Positions 35,632 to 45,450 of a DNA stretch of 64,000 nucleotides are shown here, one piece after another. A model generated the notes under the pieces. That model was not told the origin of the DNA. It saw only the letters and a list, made by a program, of their open reading frames with translations, and ran no database searches. Made by a program: the position numbers and the translations under genes. The DNA is taken from assembly GCF_900111645.1 (NCBI RefSeq), contig NZ_FOHQ01000007.1:94650-158649 (forward strand), written 5' to 3'. Source of the DNA: Methanococcoides vulcani (GTDB lineage Archaea; Halobacteriota; Methanosarcinia; Methanosarcinales; Methanosarcinaceae). Position 1 is the first letter of the stretch. Each line of letters starts with the position of its first letter.

Positions 35632-35939
35632 CCTCCTGTTGCCTGGAAAACTTCTTCCAATGTGCTTGATTGTGCAGCTTCGGCTTGCTCTTTGATACGT
35701 TCTTTCATATCTTCTTCGGAAACAGCGTATTGTTTGCCTGCACTTGCTTTTTTGTCTGTGATCTGTAAAGTATCCACCCTGTAGTAGAGTTCGGTTGTGT
35801 TGAGAAGTGCCCATGTGCCTTCATCATCTGTTTTGATGTCGGTAATTTCTCCAATAGTATCTGTGTTGATATACCTGACATTGCTGCCAATAGTTATTGG
35901 AGCACCGTTTATATCGACAGTTGAAACCTCTTCATCCAA
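35625..35939 (-). CDS. DUF2098 domain protein
   Basis: 104-residue protein with a small SH3-like beta domain (ITIGSNVRYINTDTIGEITDIKTDDEGTWALLNTTELYYRVDTL), typical of methanogen DUF2098, and a helical acidic tail. The start appears to be TTG at 35939. AGGAG overlaps the MptA stop codon and no ATG is available. It follows mptA by 14 nt, so the two are co-transcribed. Function is unknown, though the context suggests a link to methanopterin synthesis. Confidence 0.8.
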   Translation of the reverse strand: MDEEVSTVDINGAPITIGSNVRYINTDTIGEITDIKTDDEGTWALLNTTELYYRVDTLQITDKKASAGKQYAVSEEDMKERIKEQAEAAQSSTLEEVFQATGGG

Positions 35940-35953
35940 GATGTGATCGCTCC

Positions 35954-36907
35954 TTAGTTGTTCTTTATCTCTTCCCTTAGTTCGCCGAGAAGTGCAACCC
36001 TTTCTGCAAATGCATTATGCCTGTGTATGCTCTCTTCGTTGATCTGCTTGATCGTAACAATAGCATCATCAGGAACATGTTCGAATTCGCTGACAATTTT
36101 TTTTGCCATTGTCCTGACACAATCTTCAACGAACTTAGGATTTTTGTGAGCTCTTTCCACAACGACTGCCTCGTCTGCACGTTTGAGAAGCTCGACAATA
36201 CTGGAGCTCATTGAATTTTCAATGATCTCAATAATTGTATCCAGTGAGATCACTACGTCACCGCTGACCTCAAGTGAGATTATACCACGTCCTCTCTGGT
36301 TGTGAGTTGCCATTGGTACTTTGTTAAGGAAATTAATAACAGTCTCGAGGTCGACACCAAGTTCACGCAGTGCTGCCTTTGCATTGTCTCTCATTATTTC
36401 CTGAGCACAAGGACAGGCGGTCATGCCGACAACTTCTGCACCGATGAGCTTTTTGACATCGATCTCTTCTTTGTCCGGTCTTGTGGCAATAGCTTCTGCA
36501 AATATCTCCACAACTTCCTGGCACTTCATTTTTGTGGATGGGGCTTCCCTTCTGACCACGTATTCACTTTTCATACGCACTTCGGAGCAGGTGGCATACT
36601 CGTGCCTGCCCAGAAGGTTCCTTGCAACATCGCTGCAAAGTTCCTCTATCTCATAAACAGGCATATTGATAGCCTTTTCAAGAACCTCATCGATCGCCTC
36701 AAAATTACGAGAGAGATTTGCACCTTTACGATCTGAAGGTAGGTCCACGAAGATTTCAAAAGTTGAAATAAGTACGATCGGACGCTTGTCCTTTCGTTTG
36801 ATCTCAACAAGTTTTTTAACTCCGGTCACACCTACGCGTGTAAGGTTTATGGGTATTTGTGGTTTATTTGCTTGTACGTCAGGGAATTGCGCAACTGGAA
36901 GCTCCAT
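35954..36907 (-). CDS. mptA: GTP cyclohydrolase MptA (FolE2 type)
   Basis: First enzyme of methanopterin pterin synthesis. It opens GTP to 7,8-dihydro-D-neopterin 2',3'-cyclic phosphate with Fe(II). It has 317 residues. The N-terminus is [30 protein letters not shown]. The metal-binding Cys region is [15 protein letters not shown] (~155-169). [14 protein letters not shown] and [14 protein letters not shown] are family motifs. GAGGTCAT precedes the ATG. It is the lead gene of a unit with DUF2098. Confidence 0.94.
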   Translation of the reverse strand: MELPVAQFPDVQANKPQIPINLTRVGVTGVKKLVEIKRKDKRPIVLISTFEIFVDLPSDRKGANLSRNFEAIDEVLEKAINMPVYEIEELCSDVARNLLGRHEYATCSEVRMKSEYVVRREAPSTKMKCQEVVEIFAEAIATRPDKEEIDVKKLIGAEVVGMTACPCAQEIMRDNAKAALRELGVDLETVINFLNKVPMATHNQRGRGIISLEVSGDVVISLDTIIEIIENSMSSSIVELLKRADEAVVVERAHKNPKFVEDCVRTMAKKIVSEFEHVPDDAIVTIKQINEESIHRHNAFAERVALLGELREEIKNN

Positions 36908-37229
36908 TTTTATGACCTCTAATAAGAAATTAAAATAAATTATGTTTAAGTTATGCTTTTTGGATTAATAACAACCACAAACATATTCATTACATGTAAA
37001 TGTTTTGTTGTGATGCAGCATTTTAACATCGGGTGCTGGGTGCCGCAACAACATATTTTTCGATTTTGGGTAAAGATATGAATTCATTTGCATTATTTTC
37101 CAGAGCAGTGGGTATATCAAATTAACTTGATTTACAGAAACATAATCAAAAGGCTACATTAAAAGAAAACTATTTATATTTCGTAAGTACAAGTACATAT
37201 AACCGATAACGGGTAAGTAAGGTGATAAA
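36908..37229. other. intergenic region with divergent promoters (mptA / MC1)
   Basis: AT-rich 322 nt without an ORF. The MC1 promoter is clear: TATA (ATTTATAT, 37172-37179), and GGTGAT at 37221-37226 before the ATG. GTACAAGTAC lies between the TATA box and the presumed start site (37188-37197). The mptA promoter should be near 36930-36960 on the minus strand, where several AT-rich candidates occur. No RNA gene was seen. Confidence 0.5.
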
Positions 37230-37526
37230 ATGTCTGAAACAAGAAACTTTGTGTTACGAGACAGTAAGGGTAAAGAACATGGCGTATTCACCGGTAAACA
37301 GCCACGTCAGGCAGCTCTTAAAGTTGCTAACCGGGGCAAGGGTACCAAATCCAAGCCAGAAAAGATCATGCTTCGTGAGCGTGGCACTAAGAAAGTACAC
37401 GTGTTCCTTGGCTGGAAGCAAATGGTAGCTGCACCAAAGAACAAACCTGACTGGATGCCTGACAAGATCAACAAGCCATTCGTCAAGAAACAGAAGCCAG
37501 GTATTGTCAAACTGGACAGTATCTAA
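37230..37526 (+). CDS. chromosomal DNA-binding protein MC1
   Basis: Non-histone nucleoid protein MC1 of Methanosarcinales and haloarchaea, 98 residues. It binds and sharply bends DNA as a monomer. The signature covers nearly all of the protein: RNFVLRDSKGKEHGVFTG, KQPRQAALKVANRGKGTK, RERGTKKVHVFLGWKQMV and PDWMPDKINKPFVKK. Its strong ribosome binding site and good TATA box suit an abundant protein. Confidence 0.97.
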   Translation: MSETRNFVLRDSKGKEHGVFTGKQPRQAALKVANRGKGTKSKPEKIMLRERGTKKVHVFLGWKQMVAAPKNKPDWMPDKINKPFVKKQKPGIVKLDSI

Positions 37527-37713
37527 TCTTCTTACATTTATTGGTGAGGGTCCATTTACGGACTCTACACATTCTACTTTTTGAGATAATTGATCTGTTT
37601 CTTTTTATTTTTCTTTTCGTTCTCCGTTTATCCATAGCCTTTATGGTATTCTAAGGGTAGGGCTGTTCCTATCTCAAAAAGCTTTATAAACTGGACTCCA
37701 TTATTGTATCCAT

Positions 37714-38604
37714 ATGACGAGAAAAAGAGAGCACGTTCTGATCGAGGCCCTTCCATATATCCGGGATTTCCATAATTCTGTAATGGTGATCAAGGTTGGG
37801 GGGCATGCAATGGTCAATCCTTCTGTTATGAACGACATCATGCAGGATGTTGTCCTTTTGCGTTTTGTGGGTATCCATCCGGTCATTGTTCATGGCGGTG
37901 GTCCTGAGATCACTGAAAAAATGGAGCGCATGGGGAAGAAACCTGAATTCGTAGGCGGATTAAGGATCACTGATGATGAGACCATGGAGATCGCACGCAT
38001 GGTCCTTGTGGGCAACATCAATACGAAGATAGTGTCCCTGATCGGAAAACATGGTGGAAAGGGTGTAGGCCTTTCAGGAAAGGACGGCAAGATGATACTG
38101 GCCAGGAAAAAGCCCACCCAGCGAATTATGATCGAAAATGTCGAGCATGATGTGGACCTGGGCTGGGTCGGGGAAACCGAGATAATCAATCCGGAACTTA
38201 TTAACATTGTCACAGCTAATGATTATATTCCTGTTATCTCGCCGATCGCAATGGATGCGGAAGGGAATGCATTGAACATTAATGCGGATACGGTCGCAGG
38301 TGACCTTGCAGATGCCTTGCACGCAAAGAAATTGATATTAATGACGGATGTCCCGGGAGTCCTCAGGGACCAGTCGGACAGATCCAGCCGTATCTCCCGC
38401 ATCAGTGTGGATGAAGTGGAGTCCTTGATAGAAGAAGGCATTATCAGTGGTGGAATGATCCCTAAAATGAGGAGTGCCGGAGCAAGCGTACTTGGCGGCG
38501 TGGAGCGCGTCCACATAATAGATGGCAGTGTGTCCCACTCAGTCCTGCTCGAGCTTTTCACAGATCAGGGAATTGGCACAATGGTATATCAGGACACGGA
38601 ATAA
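37714..38604 (+). CDS. argB: acetylglutamate kinase
   Basis: Phosphorylates N-acetyl-L-glutamate in arginine synthesis. It has 296 residues. The substrate motifs are VIKVGGHAM (~24-32), VIVHGGGPEI, GLRITD, VGLSGKDGKM and ILMTDVPGVL. The C-terminal SGGMIPKMRSA is also typical. TATA (TTTATAAA, 37682-37689) is about 27 nt before the ATG and no ribosome binding site lies between, so the mRNA is probably leaderless. Confidence 0.96.
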   Translation: MTRKREHVLIEALPYIRDFHNSVMVIKVGGHAMVNPSVMNDIMQDVVLLRFVGIHPVIVHGGGPEITEKMERMGKKPEFVGGLRITDDETMEIARMVLVGNINTKIVSLIGKHGGKGVGLSGKDGKMILARKKPTQRIMIENVEHDVDLGWVGETEIINPELINIVTANDYIPVISPIAMDAEGNALNINADTVAGDLADALHAKKLILMTDVPGVLRDQSDRSSRISRISVDEVESLIEEGIISGGMIPKMRSAGASVLGGVERVHIIDGSVSHSVLLELFTDQGIGTMVYQDTE

Positions 38605-38652
38605 GCGTGTCCTTCTGTGTTCTTCTCTCTTTTACTTTTTAGCGTTGATATC

Positions 38653-39693
38653 TTAGTCCAATATGGGGCTTCCATAGGTAAGACCGTCCAGCTCAAGAAC
38701 TTTCTTCCATAGCTCTTTGCATTCACAGTTGAGTCCTTCAAGTACACTCAAGTCCTGAGTTCTGGAATAAAGATGTACAGCATCCGATACATCCCTGCTA
38801 CATTTCTTACAGTTATGCGGACCGCGCTTTGAGCCTGCACCTACAGGATCTGAAGTGATCACAAGTTCTGGATGTTTTTGTTTAGTTCGCTGGAGTATCT
38901 CGACAATGCTCCATAGCCATGGTGGCCTGTATTGACCTCTTTGCCATAGATGTTCCACATAAGTACCGTTCTGCACATTGCACAGGTTGATGGAAATTGT
39001 CTGTGCATGTTCTGCGACGTCATCGATGGTCTTCACGATATCTTCCAATGCTTCCTTTTCCGAGAGGAACAGTGGTTTTAACAACAGGTAAGCTTTCATG
39101 TTTACTCCATTGTTTCTGGCCACGGTTGCTGCATTGGTATAATCAGTGAACTTGAATCCCTTGTTTATAGAATTCTTGCGGATGTCGTCAGAACTTGTTT
39201 CAAGCCCGATAGCGACCTCAAATGGTGTATCTCCAAGAGCATCAATGCAGGACTTCAGGATATCGTCTGTGACGAATTCCGGTCGGCTTTCAACGATCAC
39301 TTTGAACACACGCTCATCAGTTGCCAGCTTTCCCAGGATGTTAGCTCTTGTCTCAACCGGTATCTCTTTCTCATCGAGGAAACTGCCTGAAGTGAATATC
39401 TTGACCATGAAGCGCTCAAGTCTTTCACCTTTCTGCATGGCATTCTCAAGCTGCTTCTCAAGTTCTTCAGGTTTTGGGGGGATCTTTGCGCTATCATAGA
39501 CAAAGCCACACATAGTACAGCCTCCCGCCTTTCCCCACCAGCATCCTGATGTCTTGAAGATGATTGTCAGCGTATCCGCTGTTTCTCCGTTGAAGTGGTC
39601 AGTGCTTCTCCAGACGGCAGCAGGATACTCATTAGATGATGGCTTTATACGCTGGCGGTTGCGTATCTCCAGTACGGCTTTGTTGAGTGACAT
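38653..39693 (-). CDS. raSEA: archaeosine biosynthesis radical SAM protein RaSEA
   Basis: Radical SAM enzyme that, with ArcS, converts preQ0-lysine adduct to archaeosine at tRNA position 15 (family knowledge). It has 346 residues. The cluster motif is CWWGKAGGCTMC, a C-x7-C-x2-C spacing found in this family rather than the classic C-x3-C-x2-C. VKIFTSGSFLDE, ESRPEFV and GLETSSDDIR follow, and a C-terminal Cys group (CKKCSRD ... CECKE) may bind zinc. ATG 39693 overlaps the guaAB stop by one base (TAATG), so the two are coupled. Confidence 0.87.
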   Translation of the reverse strand: MSLNKAVLEIRNRQRIKPSSNEYPAAVWRSTDHFNGETADTLTIIFKTSGCWWGKAGGCTMCGFVYDSAKIPPKPEELEKQLENAMQKGERLERFMVKIFTSGSFLDEKEIPVETRANILGKLATDERVFKVIVESRPEFVTDDILKSCIDALGDTPFEVAIGLETSSDDIRKNSINKGFKFTDYTNAATVARNNGVNMKAYLLLKPLFLSEKEALEDIVKTIDDVAEHAQTISINLCNVQNGTYVEHLWQRGQYRPPWLWSIVEILQRTKQKHPELVITSDPVGAGSKRGPHNCKKCSRDVSDAVHLYSRTQDLSVLEGLNCECKELWKKVLELDGLTYGSPILD

Positions 39694-40607
39694 TATTCGA
39701 ACTCGATTGTTGCAGGTGGTTTTGGTGACAGGTCGTAGAGTACTCTGGCAACAGATGGTATCTCGCCGGAGATCCTTGTTTCGATTCTTTTGAGTACTTC
39801 CCATGGAAGCTCAAGTGCTTCTGCGGTCATACCATCCCTTGAGCCTACTGCACGGACTGCGACTATCCAGCCATGTACCCGGACGTCACCTTTGACACCG
39901 GTTCCCTTGCCGACAACAGCAGCAAAGGTCTGCCATGGTTTGAACTGTTCAAGCAGTTCTTCCTCAACGATGGCATTTGCCTCGCGCACCACGTCCACTT
40001 TCTCCTCGGTAACCTCTCCGATTATCCTCACAGAAAGTCCTGGTCCCGGGAATGGCATCCTCTCGCAGATCTCTTCTGGCAATTCAAGTGCCCTTGCGAC
40101 CTCACGTACTTCATCCTTGTACAGGTCATCTATAGGTTCGATGATATGCTTGAAATCGATCTGCTCAGGAAGTCCTCCAACATTGTGGTGGGATTTAATG
40201 CCGCCTTCAGATTCGATCTTATCCGGATAGATGGTTCCCTGAATAAGGTATTCTGCTTCGAGTTCGCGTGCCTCTTCTTCAAAAATGCGGATGAATGTCT
40301 CACCGACGATCTTCCTTTTTTCCTCAGGGTCCTTAACTCCCACCAGTGCTTCAAGAAAACGGTCCTTGGCATCGACTACCTGAAGGTTCATGTCTGAGAA
40401 TATCTCCTTGATGACCTCGGTCTCACCTTTTCTCATAAGGCCTGTGTCAACGTAGATCGGTATGAACAGATTACCGATGGCACGGTGTGCAAGTATTGCA
40501 CAGACCGAGCTGTCGACTCCGCCGGAAAGTCCTACGATCGTCTTTCCTTTGGCTTTTTCTTTTATCCTGTCTATGGCTTTTGGTATGAATTTCTCGACTT
40601 TTACCAT
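39693..40607 (-). CDS. guaAB: GMP synthase subunit B (ATP pyrophosphatase)
   Basis: Archaeal two-subunit GMP synthetase, synthetase subunit, converting XMP to GMP with ammonia from subunit A. It has 304 residues. The PP-loop is [15 protein letters not shown] (~24-38). [11 protein letters not shown] and [20 protein letters not shown] are family motifs, and the C-terminus [10 protein letters not shown] is invariant. The glutaminase subunit is not in this window. RaSEA follows with a one-base overlap. Confidence 0.95.
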   Translation of the reverse strand: MVKVEKFIPKAIDRIKEKAKGKTIVGLSGGVDSSVCAILAHRAIGNLFIPIYVDTGLMRKGETEVIKEIFSDMNLQVVDAKDRFLEALVGVKDPEEKRKIVGETFIRIFEEEARELEAEYLIQGTIYPDKIESEGGIKSHHNVGGLPEQIDFKHIIEPIDDLYKDEVREVARALELPEEICERMPFPGPGLSVRIIGEVTEEKVDVVREANAIVEEELLEQFKPWQTFAAVVGKGTGVKGDVRVHGWIVAVRAVGSRDGMTAEALELPWEVLKRIETRISGEIPSVARVLYDLSPKPPATIEFE

Positions 40608-40822
40608 GAAAATGAACTCCGGTTATGATGTGATGATGATCAACATTAGTTTATACTAATTTCTTAAATAATGCTGTGCTTTAATATGTTTGTTGGTTTT
40701 AATAGTATCGATGGAACATTGGATGCAATATAAAACATTTTAATTAAATGCATCAGACCCTATTTTTTATATTTTGCATCTTTTGTGTCCATTCGTTTTC
40801 ATATTACGAAAATACGTGGATC

Positions 40823-40854
40823 ACTTTCACCCCGCATGGTCTGCTCTTAAATAT
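40823..40854 (+). promoter_or_regulatory. recQ promoter with ACTTTCACCCCGC element
   Basis: ACTTTCACCCCGC at 40823-40835, followed by ATGG, then TATA-like TTAAATAT (40847-40854). The 13-base element and its spacing match the promoter at 23179-23210. The predicted start site is about 40876-40880. Confidence 0.5.
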
Positions 40855-40902
40855 CTGTAACTTCTTTAGTAGAGTAAACATTAGATGATCATCGGTATTT
40901 AC

Positions 40903-42741
40903 ATGCACAGGACACTCCAGAAATATTTCGGCTACAGCGAATTCCGCCCCCTTCAGGAGGATATCATTAGTGACGTCCTTAACAAAAAGGACACATTCGT
41001 ACTGATGCCTACCGGGGGCGGGAAGTCTATTTGTTATCAGATCCCTGCGCTGATGATGGATGGTCTTGCGATCGTCGTATCCCCTCTGATATCCCTTATG
41101 AAAGATCAGGTGGATGGTCTGGTTAGTAATGGGATTGCTGCAGCTTATCTTAACAGCACATTGAGCTACCGTGAGGTTCAGGAGACCACTCGTGCTATCC
41201 TTGATGGTCATATGAAGATACTTTATGTTGCACCTGAAAGGCTTTGCATGAAAAGTACAATGGATCTTCTCAGCTACGTTAATGTCAGTTTATTCGCTAT
41301 TGATGAAGCACATTGCATTTCACAATGGGGCCATGACTTCAGACCAGAATACCGTCGAATGGGATTCCTGAAAGAGAAGTTCCCTGATGTTCCTGTCATT
41401 GGCCTGACGGCGACTGCTACTCCAAAGGTCAAAGATGATACGATCAAGCTGTTGAACTTAAAGTCTCCTTCTGTCTATGTGGCGAGCTTCAACCGAAGCA
41501 ATCTTTCCTATGAAATAAGGCCAAAAAAGGATTCATATGGAAACCTGGTCAACTATATTCAAGGTCAGGCTGGGAATTCCGGTATTATCTACTGCAACAG
41601 CCGAAAGAGTGTAGAATCCCTTTCCAGAAAGCTCAACAATGAAGGTTTTCATACATTGCCTTATCATGCAGGTCTGTCTGATTCAAAAAGACATGAACAT
41701 CAGGAACGTTTCATAAGAGATGATGTTGACATTATTGTGGCAACAGTGGCATTTGGAATGGGTATTGACAAACCGAATGTTAGATTTGTCATTCATTATG
41801 ATCTTCCCAAGAACATTGAAGGCTATTATCAGGAGACCGGAAGGGGCGGTCGTGATGGTCTTGAATGTGAGTGTATCCTGTATTTCAGTCGTGGTGATTG
41901 GTACAAGATCAAGTACTTCATCGATCAGATGTCGAAAAAGTCCGAGCGTGATATTGCAACTGTGAAGCTTCGGGGAATGATCGATTATTGTGAAAGCACG
42001 ACATGCCGCAGGAAGGTCTTGTTAGGTTATTTCGGAGAGAAACTGGAATCCGATAATTGCGGCGGATGCGATGTCTGCCTTAAGCCACGTGATACCTTTG
42101 ATGCTTCGGATGCCGCACGAACACTGTTATCCTGTGTGGATGAGGTCAATGAACGTTTCGGGATGACCCACATAGTGGACATTATTTCAGGTTCCATGGC
42201 AAAGAAGATAAAAAGTTATAAGCATGACAGGCTCAAAAGCCATGGCACTGGTGACGGGTACAGCAAATCCGAGTGGCTTGATATGGCAAGGGAGATGGTC
42301 CGTCTTGGTTATCTTGACGTGAAAGGAGCACGCTATCCTCTCTTAAGCCTGAACAAAAAGAGTCGCGAAATACTTGCAGGCGGCGAGGTCTACCTGACAC
42401 GCCCGTCTGGTGCTGTTGATGTGAAAACTCCGAAAGTCAGGAATACCGGGCCAAAAAGATCGCCTGCTCCTAAAAAACCAAAGAGGGTACCTACTCCGAT
42501 ATCACGTCCTGATAAAGGTCTGTTCGACAGGCTTAAGAAATTGCGAAAACAGCTCGCGGAGGACGAAGATGTCCCTCCCTACATCATCTTTGCGGACACC
42601 AGCCTTCGCCAGATGGCAGCAAAATATCCCCTAAAGAATGAGGAGTTCCTGGACATTACTGGTGTGGGTGAGTTCAAATTGAAAAAATACGGGCCGGTTT
42701 TCCTGGAAGAGATAGCCCGCTATTTAAAAGGGTCAAAGTAA
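40903..42741 (+). CDS. recQ: ATP-dependent DNA helicase RecQ
   Basis: 3'-5' DNA helicase of about 612 residues. It shows motif 0 FGYSEFRPLQEDII (~10), Walker A MPTGGGKSICYQIPA (~40), DEAH with HCISQWGHDFRPEYR, ATATPKVK, and motif VI YYQETGRGGRDG. The zinc-binding region is CRRKVLLGYFGEKLESDNCGGCDVC (~380), followed by a winged helix and a C-terminal HRDC domain (~535-610). I prefer ATG 40903 (MHRTLQKYFG), where family similarity begins; ATG 40885 is in frame. Such bacterial-type RecQ proteins are patchy in archaea. Its promoter resembles that at 23179. Confidence 0.93.
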   Translation: MHRTLQKYFGYSEFRPLQEDIISDVLNKKDTFVLMPTGGGKSICYQIPALMMDGLAIVVSPLISLMKDQVDGLVSNGIAAAYLNSTLSYREVQETTRAILDGHMKILYVAPERLCMKSTMDLLSYVNVSLFAIDEAHCISQWGHDFRPEYRRMGFLKEKFPDVPVIGLTATATPKVKDDTIKLLNLKSPSVYVASFNRSNLSYEIRPKKDSYGNLVNYIQGQAGNSGIIYCNSRKSVESLSRKLNNEGFHTLPYHAGLSDSKRHEHQERFIRDDVDIIVATVAFGMGIDKPNVRFVIHYDLPKNIEGYYQETGRGGRDGLECECILYFSRGDWYKIKYFIDQMSKKSERDIATVKLRGMIDYCESTTCRRKVLLGYFGEKLESDNCGGCDVCLKPRDTFDASDAARTLLSCVDEVNERFGMTHIVDIISGSMAKKIKSYKHDRLKSHGTGDGYSKSEWLDMAREMVRLGYLDVKGARYPLLSLNKKSREILAGGEVYLTRPSGAVDVKTPKVRNTGPKRSPAPKKPKRVPTPISRPDKGLFDRLKKLRKQLAEDEDVPPYIIFADTSLRQMAAKYPLKNEEFLDITGVGEFKLKKYGPVFLEEIARYLKGSK

Positions 42742-42747
42742 GTTTCA

Positions 42748-43506
42748 TCACAGCAGGAAGTTTAGGGTAAGCTGGAAAATAAGATCCCCATATATCACTG
42801 CTGCTATGAACCCTGCAGTTATGGGTATCATAAATGGCAGGCCGGGTGTGACCCATACCCTTTCATCAATAAGACCTTTTTCTGCATACTCTTTCATTTT
42901 GGAGATGACATCCTCATCAAGCTTTGTGCCTGCGGTTGTGAATTTTTTCCTGATCCCACTGTCAACTTCCTCGAAGCTTTCCATAAGCCTTATGTGTGGT
43001 TTGTCCAGCTTTGAAACCTGACATCTGTATCCAACGAACATGTAATGTGGTTTCTTCAGGGTCTCTTTCAATGAAGGCTGGGTAATGTTGTAAAGGAACA
43101 ATCCTATGGGTACTATTATTGTCAGGATAACTGAATTGCCAAAGACACTAAATGTGAAAAGGTTAAGCGGTGGTATCCCGTAAATTGGCAATTGTCTGCC
43201 GAATAGTTCCATTGCAGGATATATTGGCAATATAAGGGAGATCACCATCAGGACCTTCGCATCGGCGCCTCCAAAGGCATTCATGTAGAACAATATATAA
43301 ACGAATGTAAAGATCAGTATGAAGGAAATGGCTGTCCATTTTATATAGGGTATGCCGTATCTGAAAGCATCATATATCATGAATATGGCACCTGCTCCAA
43401 GCATCTTGGGCCAGAGGCTGTTTGTCACTCTTCGTGTCTTGATATCAGAGTAGCAGGCATAGATAAGGAAGGGAGCGCAGACAAGCACTTTAAGTAGTTC
43501 GATCAT
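42748..43506 (-). CDS. A24 family prepilin/prearchaellin peptidase
   Basis: Membrane aspartic protease that removes class III signal peptides. It has 252 residues. The catalytic pair is the Asp in CYSDIKTRRVTN (~20) and the GxGD-type NAFGGADAKVLM (~82). About six hydrophobic segments include an extra C-terminal helix. A ~90-residue cytoplasmic domain (LKETLKKPHYMFVGYRC ... KEYAEKGLIDERVWVTPGLPF) precedes the last helix, as in archaeal FlaK/EppA-like enzymes. It could process pilins of the 26215-30496 system. The gene is close to HPS-RraA, 1 nt downstream. Confidence 0.88.
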   Translation of the reverse strand: MIELLKVLVCAPFLIYACYSDIKTRRVTNSLWPKMLGAGAIFMIYDAFRYGIPYIKWTAISFILIFTFVYILFYMNAFGGADAKVLMVISLILPIYPAMELFGRQLPIYGIPPLNLFTFSVFGNSVILTIIVPIGLFLYNITQPSLKETLKKPHYMFVGYRCQVSKLDKPHIRLMESFEEVDSGIRKKFTTAGTKLDEDVISKMKEYAEKGLIDERVWVTPGLPFMIPITAGFIAAVIYGDLIFQLTLNFLL

Positions 43507-44787
43507 TCACATTTTCTCCCATTTCTTAAGTTTAAGGACCTCGGAAAGCGTGCTTCCACGTTTGATCTCCTCGTACAGGCGTTTCTCGTTCTTCTCAACC
43601 TCTTTTGCACGCCTTGCTATCTCATATGCTCGCTCCTTTTCAATCACAACAACTCCGTTGTCATCACCTACGATGTAATCTCCGGGGTTGACGACCTGTG
43701 ACCCGCAGTTGATAGTGGCATTGATCTCTCCGAAACCTTTTGGATCTCCTGCATTAGGGACGTTGCTGGTTGCAAATACGGGCAGTCCTATCCTTCTGAT
43801 CTCATCAATGTCCCTTACAGCACCATCAATGACGATACCTGCAATTCCTTTGTTCAGACAACTGAGTGTGGCAAGCCCGCCCCATGGTGCAATATGGTGA
43901 CTTCCGTTGTAGATCACAATGACATCTCCCTCTCCTGCGACCTCGATGGCCTCAACACTTTTTGCCCAGTCCCCTTCGAAGGTCTGTACTGTGACAGCTG
44001 TGCCGACCATCTTTTTGTCGGCTACCATGGAATGGATGTTCTTCATCGCACCTTTTCGATGCATGGCATCTGAGATATTTGGTGTGGAAACCTCTGATAG
44101 TAACTTCCTGGTTTCCTGTTCCAGTGTCTGGCGTTTAAATTCAGGGATCTCAATGGCATCAACACTTTCACGTATCTTTTTTGCAGACTCTGTCACATCA
44201 TCTGATTGTGTGATATTCCCTCCGACAATGACAATACTTGCGCCTGCTTTGGTTGCTTGTGCAGATGTGATGGCATCAAGTCCGCCTGCAGCTGCTACTG
44301 GTATATTGACTACCTTCACGATTCTTTCGAGCAAGGGGGTAGGGTCCTTTCCGGTCATCTGCTGGTCTATCCCGGCATGCATGTTGATATAGTCAATCCC
44401 CATCTTTTCCAGCTCTTGTGCCCTGGTAACGGGGTCTTCTACGATGATCAGGTCAGCCATAAGTTTGACACCGTATTTTCGTGCAGATCTGACTGCATCC
44501 TTGACCGTAGAATCGTCTGCATTACCGAGCAACATTACAATATCTGCACCAGCTTTGGCGGCCATCTCCACTTCAAATGCACCGGTATCTGCAATTTTCA
44601 TATCAGCAAGGATGGCGTGGTCGGGAAATTCCTTTTTGAGCTGCCGGACAGCATTCATCCCTTCGCTTTTGATAAGTGGAGTTCCTGCTTCGATCCAGTT
44701 AGCGCCTCCCTGGACCGCTTCTCTTGCGATCTGTATGGCTCGGTCGATCTCCAGCAGGTCAAGTGCTACCTGAATTATTGTATTAAT
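43507..44787 (-). CDS. fused 3-hexulose-6-phosphate synthase / RraA-like protein, probable ATT start
   Basis: 426-residue fusion. Residues ~4-210 are HPS, an OMP-decarboxylase-fold barrel: [50 protein letters not shown]. Residues ~225-426 are RraA/DlpA-like: [44 protein letters not shown] makes and breaks hexulose-6-phosphate for pentose supply in methanogens. No ATG, GTG or TTG lies in frame near the HPS start. GGGTGAT sits 3 nt before ATT at 44787-44785, and the only minus-strand TATA (TTTATACTTA) is about 50 nt upstream, so translation probably starts at ATT, or less likely ATA 44778. Confidence 0.85.
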   Translation of the reverse strand: MNTIIQVALDLLEIDRAIQIAREAVQGGANWIEAGTPLIKSEGMNAVRQLKKEFPDHAILADMKIADTGAFEVEMAAKAGADIVMLLGNADDSTVKDAVRSARKYGVKLMADLIIVEDPVTRAQELEKMGIDYINMHAGIDQQMTGKDPTPLLERIVKVVNIPVAAAGGLDAITSAQATKAGASIVIVGGNITQSDDVTESAKKIRESVDAIEIPEFKRQTLEQETRKLLSEVSTPNISDAMHRKGAMKNIHSMVADKKMVGTAVTVQTFEGDWAKSVEAIEVAGEGDVIVIYNGSHHIAPWGGLATLSCLNKGIAGIVIDGAVRDIDEIRRIGLPVFATSNVPNAGDPKGFGEINATINCGSQVVNPGDYIVGDDNGVVVIEKERAYEIARRAKEVEKNEKRLYEEIKRGSTLSEVLKLKKWEKM

Positions 44788-44909
44788 ATGATCACCCTTT
44801 TGGAGTTTAATAACGTAGTATACCTGAATAAGTATAAATCTAACCGGGTATATGGTTATAATACTTAAAAATTGATGGTATTTTATTCGGCAATATAGAT
44901 CTGGTGAGT

Positions 44910-45356
44910 ATGGTGGGAGATCAGCTAATAACCAAAGATCAGCGTGCAAAGCTTTTAGCCCGACTTCACAGGCACTTGTTCTGGTGTGGTGAGAGAATAC
45001 CTGATGAGGTTGAGATCGAAGGCAAAAAGATACAACTACATGAGATCACATGGAAGCTTATCAATAAACCGAAGCTGACCGAGGAAGATAGGGAACATAT
45101 TGATCACTGTATCGTTGCTCTCAGGAAAAAAGCAAAGTCTTGTGAAAATTACCTTGAGAGAACCGATATGACCCTTGATCAGGCCAAAGAAGTTTTTGAC
45201 AGGACCGCAGGACTTCTGCGTGCCATAATGGACCTTAAGGACCTTGAAGAGCTTTCCGGTCCCGAACGCATGAAAAAGTATCAGGAAGAAGCTGAAAAGT
45301 GCAAACTTAAGGATGCAAAGAGCTGGATGAATTTCATAGCTGAGCTTGAAGAATGA
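44910..45356 (+). CDS. DUF5788 family protein
   Basis: 148-residue soluble, all-helical, charged protein. It shows [40 protein letters not shown] at the start, and [37 protein letters not shown] in the middle. It resembles the methanogen DUF5788 family, of unknown function. ATG 44910 is used; GTG 44904 is in frame. It is divergent from HPS-RraA. Confidence 0.75.
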   Translation: MVGDQLITKDQRAKLLARLHRHLFWCGERIPDEVEIEGKKIQLHEITWKLINKPKLTEEDREHIDHCIVALRKKAKSCENYLERTDMTLDQAKEVFDRTAGLLRAIMDLKDLEELSGPERMKKYQEEAEKCKLKDAKSWMNFIAELEE

Positions 45357-45450
45357 TCTTTGATTGTTATCGTGAAATGTTTGCTTTTCTTTTTACGTTC
45401 CCTTTTCTCATAGGCAAATATTATATTTCATGCAATTCTTTTCTCTATGA

